DNA of 18,765 nucleotides from JASBZA01 sp964392065 (GTDB lineage: Bacteria > Bacillota > Clostridia > Saccharofermentanales > Fastidiosipilaceae), in contig CAYMOG010000028.1 in assembly GCA_964392065.1 (NCBI GenBank), positions 1 through 18,765 on the forward strand. The letters run 5' to 3'. The stretch's first letter is position 1, and each line of letters starts with the position of its first letter. The notes beneath the pieces were generated by a model that had not been told where the DNA came from, searched no databases, and was given only the letters and a program-made list of their open reading frames with translations. The position numbers and the translations under genes were made by a program. This document shows positions 1 to 6,725 of the stretch, one piece after another.

Positions 1-11
1 CCAGAAAATGA

Positions 12-536
12 AATGTATCAAATTACCTAATGACAGGAATTGTCGCTACAATGGCGGTGCCATGGCAAGTTTATATGCTTCCACAATACATTATGATTAA
101 TAAGCTTGAACTTGTAGACACGCATGCTTCCCTGATTCTACTGCATGCCTTCTCAGCATTTGGTGTATTTCTCATGAGACAATTTTACATGGGAATTCCT
201 AATGAACTTCTGGAAGCTGCCCGTATAGATGGCTTAAGTGAGTTTGGAATATTTGCTAGAATCATGTTACCTCTCTCCAAACCTGCTATAGCGACGCTGA
301 CCATATTTACTTTCGTTGCCACTTGGAATGTTTTTATGGTTCCCATGATCTACCTAAACTCCACCCATCTAAAAACAATTCAACTTGGTATTCGTAAGTT
401 TATCGGCCAATATTCTGCTGAATATGGTTTGATTATGGCCGCTAGTGTACTCGCTCTCATTCCTGTTATTGCGGTTTTTTTAGCCTTCCAACGTTTTTTC
501 GTCGAAGGAGTCGCCTCAAGCGGGGTAAAAGGCTAA
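12..536 (+). CDS. Carbohydrate ABC transporter permease (MalG type), C-terminal part
   Basis: This is the C-terminal two thirds of a binding-protein-dependent sugar importer permease, an inner membrane subunit that docks to the ATPase. Counted from the ATG at 30, the EAARIDG motif at residues 62-68, followed by the hydrophobic IMLPLSKPAI stretch, is the EAA loop that contacts the ATPase. PWQVYMLPQY near the N-terminus matches the start of the third transmembrane segment in this family, and the protein ends in a normal last helix plus a short tail. Family members are usually about 270-290 residues, so about 100 are missing. The frame is closed by a TGA at 9-11, so the truncation is either a real frameshift or an error at the window edge. 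The ATG at 30 has no ribosome binding site and is unlikely to be a true start. The substrate cannot be told. Transcription ends at the terminator at 566-598. Confidence 0.8.
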   Translation, partial: NVSNYLMTGIVATMAVPWQVYMLPQYIMINKLELVDTHASLILLHAFSAFGVFLMRQFYMGIPNELLEAARIDGLSEFGIFARIMLPLSKPAIATLTIFTFVATWNVFMVPMIYLNSTHLKTIQLGIRKFIGQYSAEYGLIMAASVLALIPVIAVFLAFQRFFVEGVASSGVKG

Positions 537-565
537 GCAAATTTCTTATCTTCATCAAACTATTC

Positions 566-598
566 AAAAAAAGCACTCCTATTTAGGAGTGCTTTTTT
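566..598. terminator. Bidirectional intrinsic terminator
   Basis: Eight perfect G/C-containing pairs (GCACTCCT with AGGAGTGC, loop ATTT) are flanked by seven As on the left and six Ts on the right. The structure therefore works in both directions. It lies between the convergent sugar permease (ends 536) and rpsI (ends 621) and probably serves both. Confidence 0.9.
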
Positions 599-620
599 AA
601 ATCTACAAATATAATTAAGA

Positions 621-1043
621 TTAACGTTTTGAGAACTGAGAAGCCTTACGAGCCTTCTTCAGACCGTATTTCTTACGCTCTTTCATACGTGAATCACGAG
701 TAAGTAGACCTGCTTGTTTCAAATTTTGACGATTCGCTTCAGAATCTGCAGCTAGTAGTGCATTGGCAATACCATGGCGCACCGCACCGGCTTGACCAGC
801 GATACCGCCACCTTCAACGGATGCAATAACATCGTACTTACCTCTAGTATCCGTAACGTCAAAAGCTTGATTTACAATAATACGCAGAGTTGCTAGTGGA
901 AAATAATCCTCTAATTCTCTACCATTTATTTCATACTTACCTTCACCTGGAAGAAGTCTAACCTTTGCAATTGCCTTCTTACGACGACCGGTACCATAAA
1001 AATACGTTTGACCCTTAGGGCCTTTCATTTCTAATGATTTCAT
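621..1043 (-). CDS. rpsI: 30S ribosomal protein S9 (uS9)
   Basis: S9 sits in the head of the 30S subunit, where its C-terminal tail contacts the P-site tRNA. The protein has 140 residues. It shows the YGTGRRKKAIAKVRL signature near residues 16-30, the GGGIAGQAGAVRHGIANAL core, and the basic C-terminal tail ending KASQFSKR, with the terminal KR that touches tRNA. It is slightly longer than usual (about 130) because of a short N-terminal extension, MKSLEMKGPKG. The start is supported by GGAAGGAG seven bases upstream of the ATG. It follows rplM by 14 bases in the conserved rplM-rpsI operon, and transcription ends at the 566-598 terminator. Confidence 0.97.
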   Translation of the reverse strand: MKSLEMKGPKGQTYFYGTGRRKKAIAKVRLLPGEGKYEINGRELEDYFPLATLRIIVNQAFDVTDTRGKYDVIASVEGGGIAGQAGAVRHGIANALLAADSEANRQNLKQAGLLTRDSRMKERKKYGLKKARKASQFSKR

Positions 1044-1057
1044 ATTTTACTCCTTCC

Positions 1058-1489
1058 TTAATGAATTTCTAGCACTTCTGCTTGTTGTGCTTGATGATTA
1101 TGCTCAGGGCCTGCATATACCTTCAGCTTCTTATACATCTGACGCCCCAATGTGTTCTTAGGAAGCATACCCTTCACAGCCAATTCAAGAATCTTCTCAG
1201 GTTGACGCTTCACAAGATCCGAATATTTTCTTTCACGTAAGCCACCTGGATAGCCTGTATGATAACGATAATACTTCTGATCCCATTTCTTACCTGTCAA
1301 ATGTATCTTCTCTGCATTGATAACAATAACATAGTCACCGGTATCAACGAAGGGAGTATATTCAGGTTTATTCTTACCCATAAGTACGCGGGCAATTTCG
1401 GTCGATAATCTACCAAGGGTCTTACCCTCAGCATCTACGACGTACCATTTACGTTCTAGTTCTGCTGGCTTAGCCATCGATGTACGCAT
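1058..1489 (-). CDS. rplM: 50S ribosomal protein L13 (uL13)
   Basis: L13 is an early-assembly protein of the 50S subunit. The 143-residue product has the family hallmarks: RKWYVVDAEGKTLGRLSTEIA near the N-terminus, the GDYVIVINAEKI stretch, YRYHTGYPGGL in the middle, and GMLPKNTLGRQ followed by LKVYAGPEHNHQAQ at the end. I place the start at 1489 (MRTSMAKP) because GGAGGAGAAAAT directly precedes it. A longer open frame reaches 1537, but its extra 16 residues have no ribosome binding site and run through a leader hairpin. It is the first gene of the operon with rpsI. Confidence 0.97.
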   Translation of the reverse strand: MRTSMAKPAELERKWYVVDAEGKTLGRLSTEIARVLMGKNKPEYTPFVDTGDYVIVINAEKIHLTGKKWDQKYYRYHTGYPGGLRERKYSDLVKRQPEKILELAVKGMLPKNTLGRQMYKKLKVYAGPEHNHQAQQAEVLEIH

Positions 1490-1512
1490 ATTTTCTCCTC
1501 CAAATTTATGAT

Positions 1513-1534
1513 AAAGCCTATAAACTAAGGCTTT
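1513..1534 (-). promoter_or_regulatory. Hairpin in the rplM leader, possible L13 autoregulatory leader
   Basis: AAAGCCT and AGGCTTT form a seven-pair stem with an eight-base loop. It lies in the short transcript leader between the rplM promoter and its ribosome binding site. L13 leader elements are known in Bacillota. I can see only the stem, not a full consensus match, so the regulatory role is an inference. Confidence 0.4.
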
Positions 1535-1551
1535 CAAACAAATGCTTGTCT

Positions 1552-1579
1552 ATTTTAACACCGGAAATATACTTGTCAA
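1552..1579 (-). promoter_or_regulatory. Sigma-A type promoter of rplM-rpsI
   Basis: On the minus strand a perfect TTGACA (1574-1579) is followed by a 16-base spacer and TAAAAT (1552-1557). This places the transcript start about 55-60 bases ahead of the rplM ATG. Strong consensus boxes suit a ribosomal protein operon. Confidence 0.75.
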
Positions 1580-1681
1580 GGACTTTTTCAGCCACCAAGC
1601 TAAATCTCTCGAATTCTCTCTTTTTCTCTTTTATTCTCAAGAATGCGTTTTTTTATTTTTGCCAAAGACCCACTACTTACA

Positions 1682-2447
1682 TTAATCTCTAGTATGTAAT
1701 ACACCATCTACCATTTTATAGTGCGTTTTACATTTGCTGGCAACATAGGCATCATGGGTCACAATAAGAACTGTTTTATTGTATTCCGTATTTAAGATTT
1801 CAAACATATTCATGATGATTTCCCGATTCTCTGTATCTAAGGCACCAGTTGGTTCATCCGCAAGAATAATCTCTTGGTCTCCACAAGTCGCTCGAGCAAT
1901 TGCAACACGTTGACTTTCTCCACCTGATAACTTCTCAGTATTTGTTCTAAGCAAATGTGTGATACCGCGAATCTCCGCGGTACGATGAATTCTTTGCTTA
2001 TGCTCACGTTTTTCAATTTTTTTATTGTAAATTAGAGGAAGTCGAATATTTTCATAAACAGTTTCATGAGGTAATAGNNNNNNNNNNNNNNNNNNNNNNN
2101 NNNNNNNNNNNNNNNNNNNNNNNNNNNNNNNNNNNNNNNNNNNNNNNNNNNNNNNNNNNNNNNNNNNNNNNNNNNNNACATATCCTATTTTTTCTGATCG
2201 CAATCTGGACTTTTCAATATCACTTTTGACGCTAACTTCTTCCTCATCTATGTATAGTTTCCCGCTTGTTAACTGTAAGGATGTAGAGATGGCTTTTAGC
2301 AATGTGCTTTTTCCCGATCCGGATGGACCTATGATTGAGAGGCAATCTCCTGTATTTACTTCTAATATTGCAATTATCTAATGCATGCACATTTTCGTTT
2401 CCTCGCTTATAAGTTTTCGTGGCAAATTCCAACCTAATTTTAATCAT
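1682..2447 (-). pseudogene. ABC transporter ATPase (MacB/LolD/FtsE-like), frameshifted and gapped
   Basis: This is the ATPase subunit of an FtsX-type exporter. The frame starting at the ATG at 2447 (AAGGAG eight bases upstream) gives MIKIRLEFATKTYKRG and continues to HALDNCNI. The reading then moves by one base near 2363 into a frame holding the Walker A loop (GPSGSGKST), and after a run of 100 Ns come the signature LSGGESQRVAIARA, the Walker B ILADEPTGALD and the H-loop IVTHD. A single extra A on the coding strand explains the shift: removing it gives a normal NIEVNTGDCLSIIG sequence. The ATG overlaps the last codons of the permease upstream, as in a coupled operon. The frameshift could be a real mutation or a sequencing error close to the gap. 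Apart from the frameshift and the unsequenced Q-loop, all catalytic motifs are intact. Confidence 0.8.
2078..2177. other. Assembly gap of 100 Ns
   Basis: This is a run of exactly 100 Ns inside the ATPase gene, most likely a placeholder for an unknown length. The coding sequence stops after the residues EKIGY plus the bases GT, and resumes at LLPHETVYENI. In this ATPase family only the Q-loop (about VFQxFN) separates these two stretches, so the real missing sequence may be near 16 bases. Confidence 0.9.
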
Positions 2448-3069
2448 TCCACACTTCTCCTTTGTTAATAAATTCTGATTCTATCTTTTTCTCTTTTAAA
2501 AATGAAAATAATAATCCAGTTAAAAAACAAATTAAAACAATAGAAATGGCTGTAACATAGAATGAGGAGTCTAATTTCATATAACTGTGTTCTTTATATT
2601 TGTAATCAAAGTAGAAGAAATACGCACTAATGCAAACTAAGGTTGATAAAACATAGCCCATGCTATAGAAAAATAGAGATAAGAAAGTCTCTTTTCTTGT
2701 CGATCCATGCTGTCTAAATATTAGGCTCCTGGTTGGAAGAGAATAAACTGAAGTACCCGATCGATGACCTAATGTACCTTCTTTAGAAAAATGCTCTCTC
2801 CAGAATCAATTCACTTTCCCTTGCAGTTCGGATACTTTATCTTTATTATCTTCAACCTTTAAGTCGAAAAATTCCGGAAAATAGTTGATCCGAATCATGT
2901 GCAAATCCTCTTTCATCAATTTATTTGTATGATTAATTCTAGTAAATGTATCCTTTTGCCAACTTGCTGTGTACGAGAAAGCAAGAATAAACACAGAAAA
3001 CAAAATCGCAAATATAATCTTCCAAAGCCAATCATCTAATAATGATGTCAAAAATCTTTTCTTATTCAT
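2440..3069 (-). pseudogene. FtsX-like ABC transporter permease with in-frame stop and apparent internal deletion
   Basis: The start at 3069 (MNKKRFLTSL) overlaps the previous gene's stop as TAATG and has GGAGG eleven bases upstream. The first helix (WKIIFAILFSVFILAFSYT) is followed by an extracytoplasmic stretch that ends at a TGA at 2806-2808. The same frame then continues without a break: FWREHFSKEGTLGHRSG, the FtsX-type cytoplasmic motif RSLIFRQHGSTRKE, two more hydrophobic segments, and the tail ending EVWND at 2440. FtsX and MacB permeases have four helices and a large outer domain. Here most of that domain and the expected second helix are missing, so I infer an internal deletion as well as the stop. 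It lies between another permease fragment and the ATPase, so it was probably one half of a two-permease exporter. The DNA is clearly AT-richer than its neighbours. The substrate is unknown. Confidence 0.65.
2712..2740 (-). repeat. Inverted repeat, left copy
   Basis: This 29-base element is repeated in opposite orientation at 3261-3289 with 26 of 29 positions identical. The shared core is CTTCCAAC, one variable base, then AGGAGCCTAATA. It lies in the broken permease, at the codons for LPTRSLIF. Confidence 0.7.
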
Positions 3070-3319
3070 TATTTGCTTTTCCTCCATATAATCTGTATCT
3101 GTAATAAGAATATAATAATTAATAATAAAAAGTTTAAAGCTAGTAAAAAGACATTCGCTTGGAAAATATAATGCATACTCGTGCTTAATAAAAATAAATA
3201 AGTCACTAATATGTTTATAAGGGTCGTAAGTAGTAACACCAATAGAAGAAAAACACTTAATCTTCCAACTAGGAGCCTAATACTAAGACCAAATAATCTA
3301 CGCACAGATATTTCATAAT
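3069..3319 (-). CDS. FtsX-like ABC transporter permease, C-terminal fragment running into the gap
   Basis: The open frame enters from the N run at 3320 and reads YEISVRRLFGLSIRLL, which matches the cytoplasmic [R/Y]EI-x-RR-x-x-G-x-S motif placed before the third helix of FtsX-family permeases. Two hydrophobic segments follow (VFLLLVLLLTTLINILVTYLF and VFLLALNFLLLIIIFLLQI), then a short basic tail WRKSK. This is the usual C-terminal layout of the family. The 5' part is lost in the gap. The GTG at 3305 is not a credible start because the reading is open further upstream. Its stop overlaps the start of the next permease (TAATG), which suggests translational coupling. Confidence 0.6.
3261..3289 (+). 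repeat. Inverted repeat, right copy
   Basis: This is the partner of 2712-2740, in opposite orientation, with three mismatches over 29 bases. It lies in the codons for SIRLLVGRLS of the upstream permease fragment. The two copies enclose 520 bp. Confidence 0.7.
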
Positions 3320-3419
3320 NNNNNNNNNNNNNNNNNNNNNNNNNNNNNNNNNNNNNNNNNNNNNNNNNNNNNNNNNNNNNNNNNNNNNNNNNNNNNNNNN
3401 NNNNNNNNNNNNNNNNNNN
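3320..3419. other. Assembly gap of 100 Ns
   Basis: This second run of exactly 100 Ns removes the 5' part of the upstream permease and probably more. The 100 bases after it (3420-3520) carry no start codon with a ribosome binding site. A minus-strand frame is open from just after the terminator into the gap, but it has no recognisable motif. Confidence 0.9.
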
Positions 3420-3519
3420 TTTGTTATAAATATAAATCCTTATACGAAAATTAGTTAGAACATAATAAGAACTGATGAACTTGGAGTATATTTTTAATAA
3501 GTTGAGATCTGCAAAACAT

Positions 3520-3552
3520 AAAAAAACTCTAATCCTATAGACAGAATTAGAG
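3520..3552 (-). terminator. Intrinsic terminator of the yfhO/ATP-grasp operon
   Basis: On the minus strand CTCTAAT pairs with ATTAGAG around a 12-base loop and is followed at once by seven Ts. It lies 28 bases past the stop of the last ATP-grasp gene, so it probably ends the operon and insulates the damaged exporter locus. Confidence 0.8.
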
Positions 3553-3579
3553 CTTAAGATACTAAAATCAAACTCGGTA

Positions 3580-4617
3580 TTACAAATATTCTATTGTGTA
3601 ATCTGCATGAATCTTAATCTTCAGATGCTCTTCGATTTTTGTTTTCATCCCTACATGAGGGAGGCCTAGAATTTTCGTGAAGTAATAGTTCTGATTGATA
3701 TCTAATCCAGAGAAACTATTAACTTCCACAACATCTGGACCATGCTCTGTAATGGCAATATCCCAACCACAAATGGACATATCTTCTAGTTCTTGGGCCA
3801 TAGAGATCGCCTTCTCCATGCCTTCTTGGAAAAATGGAATTTTGATACCCAAGGGATTGGTACCTGTTACGGGATGTTCCTTTTCAATTAAGCTGTTATT
3901 TACTAATAACGGAATATTCTCTTGATAGAAACCCTCGAGTCCGATCTTGCCATCAGGCGTAATCAGCGTATAGAAACCTCCCGAACTAATATTATCCACG
4001 GGTTTTTCACTACCACCCACCCGAATAATAGAAGGCATAGTGATGATCTCACCAGACTTATTCCGACAAGTAACAATCCGTACGGTATTGATGCAATAGG
4101 GATTTAAGCGATTGATTTCCTCGTGTTGCGTAATGACTTCTTCTAGTACATAGAATCCACCTTCTCTTAATTCTTGTAGCAAGGCTTCTGAAGATTGGCC
4201 ATTTTGTATGATATGCTGTACACCCTTGCCACCGTAGGCTTGTGTTCTTTTGGCAAAAAAGTGCTTATTTTGCGCCATAAATTCTTCCACTTCTTCTCGT
4301 GGAGATTCTTCGGTGTGAACTACCTTACGCAGGAAGTATGGTTTAAGTTTCTGATAAACAAGCCATTTGTTTTCCAAACCCATATTATTGACTTGTACGC
4401 TTAAATGGTAATTGTGATTCCTAGATAGGTAATGCTCTCTATATTCTTCAGGCAGTATGGACCAGCCGAAGGCCAGATAATCATTCACCGACGTTTTGTA
4501 CTCGCGGCGGCAGGCTATCGTATCATGAATAATTTCATATCTTGACTTGCTAGAACGCTGTTGATCCGCTCCGGACATAGCGTATAATTCTAGCGCATTG
4601 TTAAGTAACTTCGGCAT
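3580..4617 (-). CDS. Sugar-transfer-associated ATP-grasp protein, paralog 1 (operon-distal)
   Basis: This is a predicted cytoplasmic ATP-grasp ligase of 345 residues, of the sugar-transfer-associated type, with no signal peptide or membrane segment. An N-terminal helical region (residues 1-110) contains SVNDYLAFGWS. The ATP-grasp part has FAKRTQAYGGKGV (121-133), the glycine-rich phosphate-binding loop, and YVLEE (156-160), the adenine-side acidic pair. NTVRIVTC (177-184), VDNISSGG (207-214), HPVTG (248-252) and GWDIAIT (284-290) follow, and VVEVNSF carries the metal ligands E298 and N300. The start is supported by AAGGAG five bases upstream. It is the last of four paralogs, 16 bases after the previous one, and is followed by the terminator. 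The family fold and ATP use are known; the substrate is not. A carboxylate-amine or carboxylate-hydroxyl ligase acting on a surface-sugar precursor is an inference. Confidence 0.82.
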   Translation of the reverse strand: MPKLLNNALELYAMSGADQQRSSKSRYEIIHDTIACRREYKTSVNDYLAFGWSILPEEYREHYLSRNHNYHLSVQVNNMGLENKWLVYQKLKPYFLRKVVHTEESPREEVEEFMAQNKHFFAKRTQAYGGKGVQHIIQNGQSSEALLQELREGGFYVLEEVITQHEEINRLNPYCINTVRIVTCRNKSGEIITMPSIIRVGGSEKPVDNISSGGFYTLITPDGKIGLEGFYQENIPLLVNNSLIEKEHPVTGTNPLGIKIPFFQEGMEKAISMAQELEDMSICGWDIAITEHGPDVVEVNSFSGLDINQNYYFTKILGLPHVGMKTKIEEHLKIKIHADYTIEYL

Positions 4618-4633
4618 GATTTCTCCTTGCTCT

Positions 4634-5674
4634 TCATAACCATTCTACGGGGAAACCTGGCTCTAATTTGATACGCAAATTCAAGTGCTCCTCTATGCGT
4701 TTCTTAGCGCCCAAGCTCTCCACTCCTAAAATGTCGGTAAAATAATAATTCTGGTTGAAGTCAATACTTGGAAACGCATTGAATTCTACTAGAGCTGGAC
4801 CGTCTGGTGTAATACATATATCCCATCCTACGATTGGCACCTGAGGCACTCTACGAGCCATCTCCTCAATCATTTCTATGCTTTCTTGGAAATATGGAAT
4901 TTGGAATCCGAGAGGTTCTAAGCCTGTGACAGGGTGCTTTTTCACAATAAGCTCATCGTTTTGATAACTTTCTTGATAGTAACCATCCAGGGCTACCTTG
5001 CCTTCATTATCAAGAAGCGTATAGTACCCTCCAGAGCGTACATTATCAACTTTTGAAGCGCTTGCTCCAACACGCAGTACAAACGGAAGAAAAATACTTT
5101 CAAGCTTCTTATTCGTTATGGTGATGATGCGCAAGGTATTTACTGAACTGGGGTTAAAACAATTGAGGGCTTCATGTTGGACTAGAGTCTCTTCTAGGAC
5201 ATATAAACCTTTCTCTCGCAATGCTTCTGCAAGCGCCATACCATTTAGACCTTCGTATTCTCCTTGCTCGATGAACTTTACACCTTTGCCTCCGAAGCTG
5301 TCGGGCTCTTTGGCAAAAAAACTCTGATATTTACCCATGAAGGCTTGTACTTCTTCGTCAGATGATTCTATGAGATGTATCACATCACGTTTGAAAAATT
5401 CAGATAAAGCCTGATAGGCTAACCACTTGTTTTCGTAGCGCATATCATTAATTTGTTTCGAGGTTAAATAGTTCATATGTACAGTCAAGTAATCTTCTCT
5501 GTACTTCTTATCGAGCATAGAAAAGCCAAATGCCAAGTAATCATTTATCGAACAGTTATAACGTTTACGACACATAATAGCGTCTTGGATAATTTCTAGT
5601 CGTCCTCTCCCAGAACGCTTACTATCCACTCGGCTCATTTCCCATAAGTCCATTATGTTCTTTACTTGTCTCAT
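4634..5674 (-). CDS. Sugar-transfer-associated ATP-grasp protein, paralog 2
   Basis: A 346-residue paralog of its two neighbours, aligning with them over the full length with few gaps. It keeps the whole ATP-grasp set: FAKEPDSFGGKGV (120-132), VLEE (159-162), SVNTLRIIT (177-185), VDNVRSGG (209-216), HPVTG (247-251), GWDICIT (283-289) and VEFNAF (296-301), which holds the metal ligands. The N-terminal region has SINDYLAFGFS, and the C-terminus has NQNYYFTDILG like paralogs 1 and 3. The start has GAGGG ten bases upstream and sits 13 bases past the stop of paralog 3. Retention of every motif argues against a decaying duplicate. Its substrate is unknown and may differ slightly from that of the other copies. 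Confidence 0.82.
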   Translation of the reverse strand: MRQVKNIMDLWEMSRVDSKRSGRGRLEIIQDAIMCRKRYNCSINDYLAFGFSMLDKKYREDYLTVHMNYLTSKQINDMRYENKWLAYQALSEFFKRDVIHLIESSDEEVQAFMGKYQSFFAKEPDSFGGKGVKFIEQGEYEGLNGMALAEALREKGLYVLEETLVQHEALNCFNPSSVNTLRIITITNKKLESIFLPFVLRVGASASKVDNVRSGGYYTLLDNEGKVALDGYYQESYQNDELIVKKHPVTGLEPLGFQIPYFQESIEMIEEMARRVPQVPIVGWDICITPDGPALVEFNAFPSIDFNQNYYFTDILGVESLGAKKRIEEHLNLRIKLEPGFPVEWL

Positions 5675-5687
5675 ATTTATATACCCT

Positions 5688-6725
5688 CTATTGATTAACT
5701 TTCTCTATTTTATAATCCTTATGGATTTTTATACCTAAATGCTCTTCTACGACTTTTTTTGCTCCTACACTTTCTTGGCCTAGAATCTTAGTGAAATAGT
5801 AATTCTGATTGAAATGGAGGTCTGGATATGCATTGAGCTCTACTAAATCCGGACCATCTTGACCTATCGCAATATCCCAGCCAACTAGTTTTAGTTCTGG
5901 CATAGCTTGGGCCATTTGTACCACCAACGCCTTACTCTCCTGGAAATATGGAAGCTTATGTCCATGAGGTTGGTAGCCGGTTCTAGGATGCTCAGGAACT
6001 ATAAGTTGATCATTCTCTAAACCATAAGGGTTTTCATTGAAGAAACCATCGAGTTGCATGACACCTTCTTCATCGAACATAGTATAGAGTCCACCCGAAG
6101 CGATGTTATCAATTTTACTCTCATTGGAACTTACTCGCATAATAGCAGGTAAGAAGACCACTTCTAAATCATCATTCATAACCGTAGCTAAGCGAAGAGT
6201 ATTGATGGAGGCGTCGTTAATCTTATTGACTTCGTCATGTTGGATAATGGGTTCTTCTAACATATCGAAACGGTCTCTAGCTAGATTTTCAATTAGATCT
6301 TCTCCATGCTTATCTTGTTCTATATATAATACGCCTTTTCCGCATGTACTATCTACTTGTTTAGCAAAAAAATTCGGATGCTTCTCCAGAAATGCTTCGA
6401 TCTCTTCAGGACTCGATTCTTGTAAATGGACACAATCCCTACGAAAGTATTGTCCTAGGCGCTTATAAGCCGTCCACTTACTATCGAGCTCACGTTGATT
6501 AATCTGGTTAACCAGATTAATCAGGATATGGCTTGAGAGGTAGTCAGGTCGGTATTTGGGATCTAATAATGAGAAGCCGAAGCTCAGATAGCCTTTGGCT
6601 GTTGTGCCGAATTCTCGTCGGCATTGGATCATATCCCGCACAATTTCTAGGCGGCTCTTGCCGGAGCGCTTCTGCTCTATCCGACTTATAGCCCATATTT
6701 CATCTATTGTTTGTTTATTAATCAT
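5688..6725 (-). CDS. Sugar-transfer-associated ATP-grasp protein, paralog 3
   Basis: A 345-residue protein closely related to paralogs 1 and 2. The phosphate-binding loop reads STCGKGV (126-132), with Cys in place of the first Gly of the GGKG found in its neighbours. The rest is conserved: MLEE (155-158), SINTLRLAT (173-181), IDNIASGG (205-212), HPRTG (246-250), GWDIAIG (282-288) and VELNAY (295-300). Its ATG overlaps the stop of the gene before it as ATGA, and its own ribosome binding site is weak, so translation is probably coupled. The codons for residues 68-77 (LINLVNQINQ) contain a 28-base perfect palindrome not mirrored in the paralogs. It appears functional, but the Cys substitution may change nucleotide binding. 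Confidence 0.82.
   Translation of the reverse strand: MINKQTIDEIWAISRIEQKRSGKSRLEIVRDMIQCRREFGTTAKGYLSFGFSLLDPKYRPDYLSSHILINLVNQINQRELDSKWTAYKRLGQYFRRDCVHLQESSPEEIEAFLEKHPNFFAKQVDSTCGKGVLYIEQDKHGEDLIENLARDRFDMLEEPIIQHDEVNKINDASINTLRLATVMNDDLEVVFLPAIMRVSSNESKIDNIASGGLYTMFDEEGVMQLDGFFNENPYGLENDQLIVPEHPRTGYQPHGHKLPYFQESKALVVQMAQAMPELKLVGWDIAIGQDGPDLVELNAYPDLHFNQNYYFTKILGQESVGAKKVVEEHLGIKIHKDYKIEKVNQ
6496..6523. repeat. 28-bp perfect palindrome inside an ATP-grasp gene
   Basis: The arms TGATTAATCTGGTT and AACCAGATTAATCA are exact reverse complements with no spacer. They lie fully within the coding region of paralog 3. The paralogous genes have the same length here but no such symmetry. Confidence 0.9.

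Noticed and set aside
1480..1692. Plus-strand open frame over the rplM leader
   Set aside because: It runs antisense through the start of rplM and its promoter, has no ribosome binding site and has no protein-like composition.
2806..2808. TGA in the second permease as a recoded Trp codon
   Set aside because: Tryptophan is encoded by TGG throughout the window, and TGA is used as an ordinary stop in the tRNA methyltransferase-murJ overlap, rsmI and the ATP-grasp genes.
2741..3260. Phase-variable invertible segment that would restore an intact permease when flipped
   Set aside because: I read both junctions after a virtual inversion: one gives a stop codon within two codons of the repeat, and the other joins a non-membrane frame. 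The present orientation gives the better proteins. The repeats are reported, but not as a working switch.
6103..6468. Plus-strand open frame of 121 codons inside ATP-grasp paralog 3
   Set aside because: It is a shadow of the conserved gene on the other strand. The other medium-sized plus-strand frames across 3695-18336 are the same kind of artefact.
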